This document shows, piece after piece, positions 8,240-17,802 of a DNA stretch of 64,000 nt. This stretch comes from Streptomyces altiplanensis (lineage in GTDB: Bacteria > Actinomycetota > Actinomycetes > Streptomycetales > Streptomycetaceae). Every line of letters starts with the position of its first letter. Within the stretch, counting starts at the first letter, position 1. The DNA is taken from assembly GCA_003719395.1 (NCBI GenBank), contig RHMC01000006.1, positions 26,489 to 90,488 of the forward strand. The letters are read 5' to 3'. Under the pieces are notes generated by a model. The model made no database searches, had not been told where the DNA came from, and worked only from the letters and a program-made list of their open reading frames with translations. Both the position numbers and the translations under genes were made by a program.

Positions 8240-11200
8240 GTGCATCTCAAGGCCATGACTCTCCGCGGTTTCAAATCCTTCGCATCGGCCACAACACTTC
8301 GGTTCGAACCAGGCATCACCTGCGTCGTGGGACCCAATGGTTCGGGCAAGTCCAACGTGGTGGACGCGTTGTCCTGGGTGATGGGGGAGCAGGGAGCGAA
8401 GTCGCTGCGCGGCGGCAAGATGGAGGACGTCATCTTCGCCGGGACGACCGGGCGGCCGCCGCTCGGCCGTGCCGAGGTCTCGCTGACCATCGACAACTCC
8501 GACGGCGCGCTGCCCATCGACTACGCCGAAGTGACCATTACGCGGATCATGTTCCGCAACGGCGGCAGCGAATATCAGATCAATGGCGATACGTGCCGGC
8601 TGCTCGATATCCAGGAGCTGCTCTCCGACTCCGGTATCGGGCGGGAGATGCATGTGATCGTCGGGCAGGGCCGGCTCGACTCCGTACTGCATGCCGATCC
8701 GATGGGGCGCAGGGCTTTCATCGAGGAGGCCGCGGGTGTTCTCAAGCACCGCAAGCGGAAAGAGAAGGCGCTGCGCAAGCTGGACGCGATGCAGGCGAAT
8801 CTCTCGCGCATACAGGATCTGACCGATGAACTGCGGCGACAGCTCAAGCCGCTGGGCCGGCAGGCCGCGGTGGCGCGTCGGGCCGCCGTCATCCAGGCGG
8901 ACCTGCGCGACTCCCGGCTGCGGCTGCTCGCCGACGACCTGGTGAAGCTGCGCGACGCACTGCGCACGGAGCTCGCCGACGAGGCGGCGCTCAAGGAGCG
9001 CAAGGACGCGGCCAGGCACAGCTGGAGGCCGCGCTGGCGCGCGAGGCCGAGCTGGAGGAGGAGGTGCGCCGCCTCGCGCCGCGACTGCAGCGGGCGCAGC
9101 AGACCTGGTACGAACTGTCGCAGCTGGCCGAGCGGGTGCGCGGCACGGTCTCGCTCGCCGAAGCCCGGGTGAAGAGCGCTACGGCCGCCCCGGAGGAGGA
9201 ACGGCGCGGCCAGGGATTCAGGGACCCCGAAAGCATGGAGCGCGAGGCCGCCAGGATCCGCGAGCAGGAGGCGGAGCTGGAAGCCGCGCTGGAGGCGGCG
9301 CAGCGGGCGCAGGACGACGCGGTCGAGCACCGGGCCGGACTCGAACGGGAGTTGGCCGCCGAGGAGCGCAGGCTCAAGGACGCCGCCCGCGCCATCGCGA
9401 CCGGCGCGAGGGCCTCGCCCGGCTGAGCGGCCAGGTCAACGCGGCCCGCAGCCGGGCCGGTTCGGCCCAGGCCGAGATCGACCGCCTGGCGCCGCGCACG
9501 AGGCGCCCAGCAGGCGGCGCGCCGAGCAGGAGGAGTACGAGCAGCTCAGGGCCGAGGTGGAGCAGCTGGACGCGGGCGACGCCGACCAGGGCGGAGCAGT
9601 ACGAAGCGGCCAGGCGGGAGCTCGCCGGGGCGGAGGCCGCGCTCACGGCCGCCCGGGAGGCGGCCACCTCCACCGAGCGCCGGCGGGCCGCGACATCCGC
9701 CCGGCACGACGCGCTGGCCCTGGGACTGCGGCGCAAGGACGGCATGGGCGCGCTGCTCGGAGCGCGGCCCCGGCCGGCCGGGCTGCTGGGCCCGGCGGCG
9801 GAGCTCCTCGCGGTGGCCCCGGGCTTCGAGATCCCCGTCGCCGGCGGCGCTCGGCGCCGCGGCCGACTCGATCGCGGTGACCGACCCGGCCACGGCCGCC
9901 GACGCGATCCGGCTCCTGCGCAAGCAGGACGCGGGCCGGGCGGTCCTCCTGCCGGGCAGTACCCCACCGCAGCCGGGCGGAAGTGTCCCCGTCCGGGACG
10001 CGGCGCCGGCCCGGGCCGAGACGGACGGCTGCCCCGGTGGCCCCGGGGACGTCCCCGGGCGGGGAGACGCGTCCGCGCGGGCGGACCACGGCCCCCGGCC
10101 GGGCCGTCCCGAAGGCGCTCGGCGCGCCGGAGGCGGAAGGTGCGGGGGCGGCCGCGCCCAGTCGTGCGGCCGGGCGGGCGCGGGCCGTCGCGGACCTCGT
10201 GCAGGGGCCCGAGGAGCTGATGCCCGCCGTGCGGCGGCTCGTACGGGACATGGTCGTCGTCGGGACGCTGGCGGACGCCGAGGACCTGGTCGCCGAACAC
10301 CCCGGGCTGACCGCTGTGACCGCCGAGGGCGATGTCCTCGGGGCGTACTTCGCGCAGGGCGGGTCGGCCGGGGCGCCGAGTCTGCTGGAGGTGCAGGCAT
10401 CCGTCGACGAGGCCGCGCTCGAGCTGGCGGAGCTGGCCGTACGGTGCGAGGAGCTGGCCGGGGCGCAGCACCGCGCCGGGGAGCGGCGGGACGCGGCTGC
10501 CGCGCTCGTGGAGGAGCTGACGGAGCAGCGCCGGGGCCGCCGACCGGGAGAAGTCCGGGGGTCGCGGCAGCGGCTCGGGCGGGCTCGCCGGTCAGGCGCG
10601 CGGCGCGGGCGGACGAGGCCGAGCGGTCGGCCGCTGCCGCCGCCGGGGCCCGCGACGCGCTGGAGCGCGCCCACCGAGGAGGCACAGGAGCTGGCGGAAC
10701 GGCTGCTGGTGGCCGAGGAGTCCTTTCCCTTCGGCGACAAGGGGGAGGACGAGCCGGACACTTCCGTGCGGACCGCTGGCCGCCGACGGGGCCGAGGCCC
10801 GCCGGACGGAGATGGAGGCCAGGCTCCAGGTCCGTACGCACGAGGAGCGGGTGAAGGGCCTCGCCGGACGGGCGGACGCACTCGACCGGGGGGCGCGCGC
10901 CGAGCGCGAGGAGCTCGGCGCGCGCCGAGCAGCGGCGCGCGCGGCTGCGGCACGAGGCACAGGTGGCGGGGGCCGTCGCCTCGGGAGCGCGTCAGCTGCT
11001 GGCCCACGTCGAGGTCTCGCTCGTACGGGCCGGTGAGGAGCGCGGCGCGGCCGAAGCGGCCAAGGCGGAGCGCGAGCGCGAACTCGTGGCGGAGCGTGAC
11101 CGCGGCCGGGACCTGAAGGGCGAGCTCGACAAACTGACTGATTCGGTTCACCGCGGTGAGGTACTCGGCGCGGAGAAGCGGCTGCGCATCGAGCAGCTGG

Positions 11201-11997
11201 AGGCCAGGGCGCTGGAGGAACTGGGCGTGGAACCGGTGGTACTGGTGGCGGAGTACGGGCCCGACCGGCCCGTGCCGCCGTCACCGCCGGCCGAGGGCGA
11301 GGAGGTGCCGGAGGACCCGGAGGACCGCCGCAACCAGCCGCGGCCGTTCGTGCGCGCGGAGCAGGAAAAGCGCCTCAAGGCTGCCGAACGGGCGTACCAG
11401 CAGCTCGGAAAGGTGAATCCGCTGGCCCTGGAGGAGTTCGCGGCGCTGGAGGAGCGTCACAAGTTCCTCTCCGAACAGCTTGAAGACCTGAAGAAGACGC
11501 GCACCGATCTGATGCGGGTGATCAAAGAGGTCGACGAGCGCGTCGAGCAGGTCTTCAGTGAGGCGTTCCGGGACACCGCGAGGGAGTTCGAGGGGGTCTT
11601 CGCGCGGCTCTTCCCGGGCGGCGAGGGCCGACTGATTCTGACGGATCCCGACAACATGCTCACCACGGGGGTCGAGGTCGAGGCCAGGCCGCCGGGCAAG
11701 AAGGTGAAGCGGCTCTCGCTGCTCTCCGGCGGAGAGCGGTCGCTGACCGCGGTGGCCATCCTGGTGGCGATCTTCAAGGCCAGGCCGAGTCCGTTCTATG
11801 TGATGGACGAGGTCGAGGCCGCGCTCGACGACACCAATCTCCAGCGGCTGATCGGGATCATGGAAGAGCTCCAGGAGAGTTCCCAGCTGATCGTGATCAC
11901 TCATCAGAAGCGGACGATGGAGGTGGCCGACGCGCTGTACGGCGTCTCCATGCAGGGGGACGGCGTCTCCAAGGTCATCAGCCAGCGTCTTCGCTGA
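8240..11997 (+). CDS. smc: Chromosome partition protein SMC (multiple frame breaks)
   Basis: SMC is the ATPase of the ScpAB-SMC condensin that compacts and segregates chromosomes, notably at sporulation. The intact N-terminus (GTG 8240) has [15 protein letters not shown] and Walker [10 protein letters not shown]. The intact final 345 residues carry the signature [11 protein letters not shown], Walker [14 protein letters not shown] and the switch ITHQK. Between about 9010 and 10960 the coding sense moves repeatedly between all three frames (breaks near 9013, 9400, 9500, 9590, 9845 and several later). The coiled coils and the hinge ([20 protein letters not shown]) are still recognisable when frames are joined. 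The 3.76-kb span suits a family of about 1,180-1,250 residues, so indel errors are likelier than a pseudogene. Confidence 0.93.
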
Positions 11998-12012
11998 CAG
12001 TCCCCATTAGTC

Positions 12013-12025
12013 TTCAAAACTTGAA
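12013..12025. promoter_or_regulatory. Upstream operator copy of the sugar permease gene
   Basis: TTCAAAACTTGAA is a palindrome (TTCAA-AAC-TTGAA). A near-identical copy begins exactly 63 bases downstream, about six helical turns, so one regulator could bind both on the same DNA face and form a loop. Confidence 0.55.
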
Positions 12026-12070
12026 CACAAGCCACCACGCCGTGGTCACAAAATTCACTAGCTCTTCCTC

Positions 12071-12098
12071 TTGACTTCGAAACTTGAAGGCATAGTCT
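12071..12098 (+). promoter_or_regulatory. Promoter with operator in the spacer, sugar permease gene
   Basis: TTGACT (12071-12076) and TAGTCT (12093-12098), 16 bases apart, form a good candidate promoter. The second operator copy, TTCGAAACTTGAA (12076-12088), fills the spacer, which would give simple repression by occlusion. A third half-site, CTTCAAG, starts at 12117, and CAAGTGG/CCACTTG (12120-12126 and 12148-12154) form another inverted repeat in the leader. Confidence 0.5.
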
Positions 12099-12204
12099 CG
12101 GCAACGTCGTTTTTACCTTCAAGTGGTGGGCCACTCGATGTTGTGCCCCACTTGGAGTGCTTGCCCCCCACGCCAGGCAACGCGGCCAGGCACCAGGAGT
12201 TAAT

Positions 12205-13623
12205 GTGACCAGCACTGCGCAACCACCGGCGTCCGGAGCCCGCGAAGCCCACCCGGATCACCTCGGCCACGTCATTTTCATCACGCCGCGGCCGCGATGG
12301 GCGGTTTCCTCTTCGGCTACGACAGCTCCGTCATCAACGGCGCGGTCGAAGGCATCCGAGGCAAGTACGACGTGGGGTCCGCGACTCTCGCGCAGGTCAT
12401 CGCCATCGCCCTGATCGGCTGTGCCATCGGCGCCGCCACCGCGGGCCGCATCGCCGACCGCATCGGCCGTATCCGCGTCATGCAGATCGCGGCCGCGCTG
12501 TTCACGATCAGCGCCGTCGGCTCCGCGCTTCCCTTCGCCCTGTGGGACCTCGCCTTCTGGCGGGTCCTCGGGGGCATCGCCATCGGCATGGCCTCGGTCA
12601 TCGGCCCCGCCTACATCGCAGAGGTCGCCCCGCCGGCGTACCGAGGCCGCCTCGGCGCCTTCCAGCAGGCCGCCATCGTCATCGGCATCGCCGTCTCCCA
12701 GCTCGTCAACTGGGGCATCCTCAACCTCGCCGACGGCGACCAGCGCGGCAAGCTGCTCGGCATCGAAGCCTGGCAGGTCATGCTCGGCGTCATGGTGGTC
12801 CCTGCCGTGCTCTACGGTCTGCTCTCCTTCGCCATCCCCGAGTCGCCGCGCTTCCTGATCTCCGTGGGCAGGGTCGACAAGGCCAAGGAGATCCTGGCCG
12901 ACGTCGAGGGCAAGAACGTCAACCTCGACCTGCGCGTCTCCGAGATCGAGCACGCGATGCGCAGCGAGCACAAGTCCACGTTCAAGGACCTCCTCGGCAG
13001 CCGCTTCGGCTTCCTGCCCATCGTCTGGGTCGGTATCGGCCTCTCGGTCTTCCAGCAGCTCGTCGGCATCAACGTCGCGTTCTACTACTCCGCGACGCTG
13101 TGGCAGTCGGTCGGCATCAACCCGAGCGACTCGTTCTTCTACTCGTTCACGACGTCGATCATCAACATCGTCGGCACCGTGATCGCCATGATCTTCGTCG
13201 ACCGGATCGGCCGCAGGACCGCTCGCGCTCATCGGCTCGACCGGCATGGCGCTCGCCCTGGCCTTCGAGGCCTGGGCCTTCTCCGCGAACCTGGTCGACG
13301 GCAAGCTGCCGCACACCGAGGGCATCGTCGCGCTGATCGCGGCCCACGTCTTCGTGCTCTTCTTCGCCCTCTCGTGGGGCGTCGTGGTCTGGGTCTTCCT
13401 GGGCGAGATGTTCCCGAACCGGCTCCGCGCCGCCGCGCTCGGCGTCGCCGCCTCCGCACAGTGGATCGCCAACTGGGCGATCACCGCGAGCTTCCCGAGC
13501 CTCTCCGAGTGGAACCTCTCGGGGACGTACGTGATCTACACATTCTTCGCCGTGCTCTCGATCCCCTTCGTGCTCAAGTTCGTGAAGGAGACCAAGGGCA
13601 AGGCGTTGGAGGAGATGGGCTAA
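12205..13623 (+). CDS. glcP1: MFS sugar:H+ symporter, GlcP1-type glucose permease (two frame breaks)
   Basis: A 12-helix major facilitator sugar porter. Sugar-porter signatures are FLFGYDSSVINGA, GRIADRIGRIRVM, PESPRFLISVGR, VFQQLVGINVAFYYS and VDRIGRRT, ending PFVLKFVKETKGKALEEMG. The position next to smc matches S. coelicolor glcP1, whose product is the main glucose permease. The GTG at 12205 follows CAGGAG. One G is missing near 12287 (ATCACGCCGCGG should continue as ITAAAAMGG) and two bases near 13220 (RRT-ALALIGSTG), so three frames carry one protein. Confidence 0.9.
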
Positions 13624-13653
13624 TCCCCGCTGCCCGTCTCCTCGACCACGGAA

Positions 13654-13684
13654 CTGCCCCGGCTCAGCTTCTGAGCCGGGGCAG
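13654..13684. terminator. Bidirectional terminator
   Basis: A perfect 14-bp stem (CTGCCCCGGCTCAG at 13654-13667, complement at 13671-13684) has a 3-base loop. It lies between the convergent sugar permease and NCS1 permease genes. Confidence 0.85.
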
Positions 13685-13719
13685 CCTTGTCGTGTCGTCG
13701 TTGCGTCAGCCGGGTCGCG

Positions 13720-15195
13720 TCAGACGGACAGGCTTTCGGCGGGCTCGGCCTCGCGCCCGGTCCCGGACCGCGGCTCCGGCGTCGCGGCCGGTGCCACGGG
13801 CTTCGTCCTCGGCAGCACCGCGTACAGCAGCGCCGCCACGACGACCGTCGCCGCCCAGCCCAGGCCGTTGCGCCCGATCCAGGAACCGGCGAGCGGCCCG
13901 GTGAACCAGTCGACCTTGGTGAACAGCAGGCCCGCCACCAGGGCGACGCCCCACGCCACCATGGCCTGCCAGGCGAAACCGGCCCGGTACCAGTAGCCAC
14001 TGGTGCGGGTGGTGTCCATGAGCGCCTCACCGTCGTACGTACGACGGCTGAGCATGTCCACACCGAAAACGCCGATCCACGCGGAGAACGCCACGGCCAG
14101 CAGCGTCAGGAAGGAGATGAACGAGCCGAAGAAGCTCGTCGCCACCACCATCAGCAGGAAACCGAAGATCAGGCTGATGACCGCGTTGACGCTCACGGCC
14201 CAGGCGCGCGGCACCTTGATGCCCAGCGTCTGCGCGGTGAATCCGGCCGAGTACATCGACATCGAGTTGATCAGCAGCATGCCGATCAGGGCGATCAGCA
14301 GGTACGGAACGGCGATCCAGGTCGGCAGCAGCTCGCCGATGAAGGACACCGGGTCGGCGGCCGACGCCAGGTCCGGCGTACTGACGGCCATGACCGCGCC
14401 CATCACCACCATCGGCAGCACGACGACGCCCGCACCGCCGATGGTCGTGGAGACCAGGGCCTTGCCCGACGCCGTACGCGGCAGATAGCGCGTGAAGTCC
14501 GGGCCCGAGGGGACCCAGCTGATGCCGCCGGCCGCGATGGTGCCGATGCCCGCGATCATCATCGCGGTGGAACCGGCGGGCTTGGCGAACACGGCGGACC
14601 AGTCGGTGCCGGCGATCAGATAGACCAGCACGAGCACGCTGAAGGCGCCGAAGAGGTACGTCGACCAGGTGCTGCACCGGCGCAGGGCGTTGATGCCCAG
14701 ACCCGACACCAGGAAGGTGCAGCCGACGAAGAGCAGCAGCGTCACGATGATCAGCGTGGTGTTGCTCTTGATGCCGAAGAGCAGATCGAGCACGGTCAGC
14801 ACGGCGTACGCCCCGGTCACCGCGTTGATCGTCTCCCAGCCCCAGCGCGCGACCCAGATCAGCGAGCCGGGGAAGAGGTTGCCGCGCTGGCCGAACACCG
14901 CCCTGGAGAGCGCCATGCCGGGGGACCCGCCGCGCTTGCCCGCGATCGAGATCAGGCCGACGAGCCCGTACGAGACGACGGGCCCGGCGACGGCCACGGC
15001 CAGCACCTGCCAGAAATTCAGGCCGTTGAAGACGACCAGGCCCGCGCCCATGGTGAGCAGGAGCACGCTGATGTTGGCGGCGACCCAGGTGGGGAAGAGC
15101 TCGCGGACGCGGCCCGAGCGCTCGTGGTCGGGAACGGGCTCGAGACCGCGGGTCTCTATCGCGCCCTCGGACTCGGGGGCGGACGCTTCAGGCAT
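13720..15195 (-). CDS. NCS1-family purine/cytosine permease
   Basis: A 491-residue inner-membrane transporter with about 12 hydrophobic segments. The nucleobase:cation symporter-1 landmarks are FPTWVAANISVLLLTMGAGL in helix 1, GKRGGSPGMALSRAVFGQRG, the WVARWGWETINAV region and SWVPSGPDFTRYLPR. These fit the cytosine/purine branch (CodB/FcyB) better than the hydantoin or thiamine branches. The C-terminal tail is charged. No neighbouring catabolic enzyme reveals the substrate. It is transcribed alone and the sequence appears intact. Confidence 0.87.
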   Translation of the reverse strand: MPEASAPESEGAIETRGLEPVPDHERSGRVRELFPTWVAANISVLLLTMGAGLVVFNGLNFWQVLAVAVAGPVVSYGLVGLISIAGKRGGSPGMALSRAVFGQRGNLFPGSLIWVARWGWETINAVTGAYAVLTVLDLLFGIKSNTTLIIVTLLLFVGCTFLVSGLGINALRRCSTWSTYLFGAFSVLVLVYLIAGTDWSAVFAKPAGSTAMMIAGIGTIAAGGISWVPSGPDFTRYLPRTASGKALVSTTIGGAGVVVLPMVVMGAVMAVSTPDLASAADPVSFIGELLPTWIAVPYLLIALIGMLLINSMSMYSAGFTAQTLGIKVPRAWAVSVNAVISLIFGFLLMVVATSFFGSFISFLTLLAVAFSAWIGVFGVDMLSRRTYDGEALMDTTRTSGYWYRAGFAWQAMVAWGVALVAGLLFTKVDWFTGPLAGSWIGRNGLGWAATVVVAALLYAVLPRTKPVAPAATPEPRSGTGREAEPAESLSV

Positions 15196-15348
15196 GGGGG
15201 GACTCCGTGCAGTGGTGGGGGGATCAACAGCATCTTACGGGCACAGCGGCGCACGCTCCCCCCAAAAGGTCCAAATCCACACCATGTACCTCGTGTGATC
15301 CTCCGAGGATCCTCCCCGGGCGCAGGTGTGGCTGATACTGGATGAGTT

Positions 15349-16571
15349 ATGGAAATCGTCATCCTTGCTGTAGTCATCGCCCTGGTCGCGATCGGCGCGA
15401 TCAGCGGGCTCGTGGTCAGCAGCCGCAAGAAGAAGCAGCTGCCGCCCCAGCGCCGCCGAGCACGCCGACCATCACCGCTCCGCCCGCCGAACCGCAGGTC
15501 GGCGAGGACGCGGCGCCACCGCGCGACGAAGCGCGCCGGACCATCGAGGAGGTGGATCTCCCGGACGCGTCGACCGCCGTCAAGGAGCCCGTCGCCGTCG
15601 AGGATCCGGTCGTCGCCGAACCCGTCGCGCCCGAGATCGAGATCCCCGAGCCCACCGCCGGCCGCCTGGTGCGGTTGCGCGCCCGGCTCGCCCGCTCGCA
15701 GAACACGCTCGGCAAGGGTCTGCTGACCCTGCTCTCCCGCGAACATCTCGACGAGGACACCTGGGAGGAGATCGAGGAAACGCTGCTCACCGCGGACGTC
15801 GGCGTCGCCCCGACCCAGGAACTGGTCGACCGGCTGCGTGAGCGCGTACGGGTGCTCGGCACGCGTACGCCGGGCGACCTGCGACTCCTGCTCCGCGAGG
15901 AGCTGCTGAACCTGCTCGGTACGGACATGGACCGGGCGGTGAAGACCGAGAGCGGCCTGGACACCCCGGGCGTGGTCATGGTCGTCGGCGTCAACGGCAC
16001 CGGCAAGACCACCACCACCGGCAAGCTCGCCCGCGTCCTGGTGGCCGACGGCCGCAGCGTGGTGCTCGGCGCCGCGGACACCTTCCGCGCCGCTGCCGCC
16101 GACCAGCTCCAGACCTGGGGCGAGAGGGTCGGCGCGCGCACGATCCGGGGCCCCGAGGGCGGCGACCCGGCGTCGATCGCCTTCGACGCGGTGAAGGAAG
16201 GTATCGCCGAGGGCGCCGACGTCGTACTCATCGACACGGCGGGACGGCTGCACACCAAGACCGGGCTCATGGACGAACTCGGCAAGGTCAAGCGCGTCGT
16301 GGAGAAGCACGGCCCGCTCGACGAGGTGCTGCTGGTGCTGGACGCGACGACCGGGCAGAACGGCCTGGTGCAGGCGCGGGTGTTCGCCGAGGTCGTGGAC
16401 ATCACCGGCATCGTGCTGACGAAGCTGGACGGCACGGCCCGGGGCGGCATCGTGATCGCGGTCCAGCGCGAGCTCGGTGTACCGGTGAAGCTGGTCGGCC
16501 TGGGGGAGGGCGCGGACGACCTCGCGCCGTTCGAGCCGGAGGCGTTCGTCGACGCGCTCATCGGCGACTAG
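15349..16571 (+). CDS. ftsY: Signal recognition particle receptor FtsY (one frame break)
   Basis: FtsY docks SRP-ribosome complexes at the membrane through GTP-dependent pairing with Ffh. The N-terminus (ATG 15349) is a transmembrane anchor, ILAVVIALVAIGAISGLVV, followed by SSRKKKQLPP, as in actinobacterial FtsY. Around 15442-15448 the frame is lost in a C-rich run; the remainder reads on as PAPPSTPTITAPPAEPQ. The acidic linker, the N domain (LARSQNTLGKGLLTLL) and the G domain follow: GVNGTGKTTTTGKLA, DTFRAAAADQL, DTAGRL, TKLDGTARGG. FtsY is essential, so a sequencing indel is the likely cause. Confidence 0.94.
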
Positions 16572-16617
16572 CCCGAGGCTCCGCCCCGGACCCCGGTCCC
16601 GGCTGTCGACCGGCCCT

Positions 16618-16657
16618 CAATCGCCGGACGAGCTCCATGCGAGCCGTCCGGCGATTG
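16618..16657. terminator. Bidirectional terminator
   Basis: CAATCGCCGGAC (16618-16629) and its exact complement (16646-16657) form a 12-bp stem with a 16-base loop, between the convergent ftsY and Prim-Pol-like genes. Confidence 0.8.
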
Positions 16658-16674
16658 CCGTTGCCGACGCGCCG

Positions 16675-17376
16675 TTACGCCGGAGAACGGTGTGCGATGT
16701 ACGCCAGCGTTCCCAGCAGCAGCCGGGCCTGCGGCGGTGACTGCGCCGTGTCCAGCGCCGGGGGGCGGAGCCAGCGGACCGGGCCGAGGCCGCCGAGATC
16801 GGACGGCGGCGCCACGATGTGGTCGCCGGGGCCCAGCCCGCGCAGATCGAGTTCCGCGTCGACCCAGCCCATCCGGTAGAGCAGCCGGGGGAGCTCGGCG
16901 GCTGCTCCCGGGGCGACGAAGAAGTGGGCCCGGCCGTCCGGCGTCGCTGCCACCGGTCCCAGCGGCAGCCCCATCCGTTCCAGCCGTACGAGCGCCCGGC
17001 GCCCGGCGGCCTCGGCGACCTCGATGACGTCGAACGTACGGCCCACGGGCAGCAGTGCCGCCGCGCCGGGGAACCCCGACCAGGTCTTGGTGACCTCGTC
17101 GAGGGTGGCGCCCGCGGGGACCTCGGGTGCGAAGGCCAGTGGATGGGCACCCGGCGCCCGGCACGCCGTGTCGCCGCACGAGCAGTGCCGTGCTCCGACG
17201 CGGGCGGAAGCGGGCCTCGCCGGGGCGGAGCCGGCCGGACCTGCTGCCGATGCTCTGGCGCCCGGCACCACCGCCCAGCCCCACAGCCCGGTGTACTCGG
17301 CCACCGTTGTGCAGTCCGACATGCGGTCGCGGCGCCGTGAGCCGGACAGTGTCTCCCGGCCGATCGTGAAGCCCAT
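16675..17376 (-). CDS. Prim-Pol-like (bifunctional DNA primase/polymerase N-terminal domain) protein
   Basis: A 233-residue stand-alone protein with features of the Prim-Pol N-terminal family common in Streptomyces: YTGLWGWAVVPGARA at the start, the zinc-ligand cluster CSCGDTACRAPGAHP, ATLDEVTKTWSGFPGAAALLPVGRTFDVIEV, and the late segment GDHIVAPPS. The expected acidic metal motif is represented only by FDVIEV, so activity is uncertain. Start ATG 17376 gives MGFTIGRETLSG; the frame stays open upstream without conservation. It has no helicase domain and no mobile-element neighbours, which argues for a chromosomal, non-plasmid role. Confidence 0.75.
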   Translation of the reverse strand: MGFTIGRETLSGSRRRDRMSDCTTVAEYTGLWGWAVVPGARASAAGPAGSAPARPASARVGARHCSCGDTACRAPGAHPLAFAPEVPAGATLDEVTKTWSGFPGAAALLPVGRTFDVIEVAEAAGRRALVRLERMGLPLGPVAATPDGRAHFFVAPGAAAELPRLLYRMGWVDAELDLRGLGPGDHIVAPPSDLGGLGPVRWLRPPALDTAQSPPQARLLLGTLAYIAHRSPA

Positions 17377-17802
17377 GCCCCCTCCAACGGTTCGAGTGCA
17401 CCGATGGTTACGAACCGGAGCCGTATCGTGACGCTCCGCTGCGTCCGGACCGGTCCGGCGGTGCACGGTGTCGCGAGAGGTGGCGCGGACCGGGCCGCAC
17501 CACCTGACGCGCATCGCTCCGCCGACTCTCGATCGTCGTACGTCAAGTGAAGCGCGCCCGGCCCCGGGAGAGTTCATTCGAAGGGGTGGCGAATGGTGGC
17601 GTTTATGGAAACGCCATGGCGGATGGGTGATCGTAAGATTACTTTCGGTGCATGAACCCCCCGGAGATCACGACACGTGCGGGTATGCCGGAGGCAAGCC
17701 GGATTCGTGTTCGAGAGGGGCATTCCTCGGACGGCAGGGCGTGACTCGCGGCATTCTGTTACGGGTTCGCGCATAGAGGTTTCAGTGGATGGGGGCGTTC
17801 CA
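17377..17802. other. Divergent intergenic region upstream of nsdA
   Basis: No gene is supported. GGCGTTT and AAACGCC (17598-17615, 4-base loop) form a perfect inverted repeat about 190 bases upstream of nsdA, and the AT-rich GATCGTAAGATTAC (17629-17642) is a possible promoter -10 zone. GGGGG about 7 bases before GTG 17803 serves as the ribosome site. Confidence 0.35.

Noticed and set aside
8240..11997. smc as a true pseudogene
   Set aside because: Both ATPase halves are intact and the middle retains all segments in order across frames, the same pattern as in essential genes of this window.
12258..13484. A 408-residue minus-strand frame opposite the sugar permease
   Set aside because: It stays open because of codon bias only, and crosses the permease frame break without effect.
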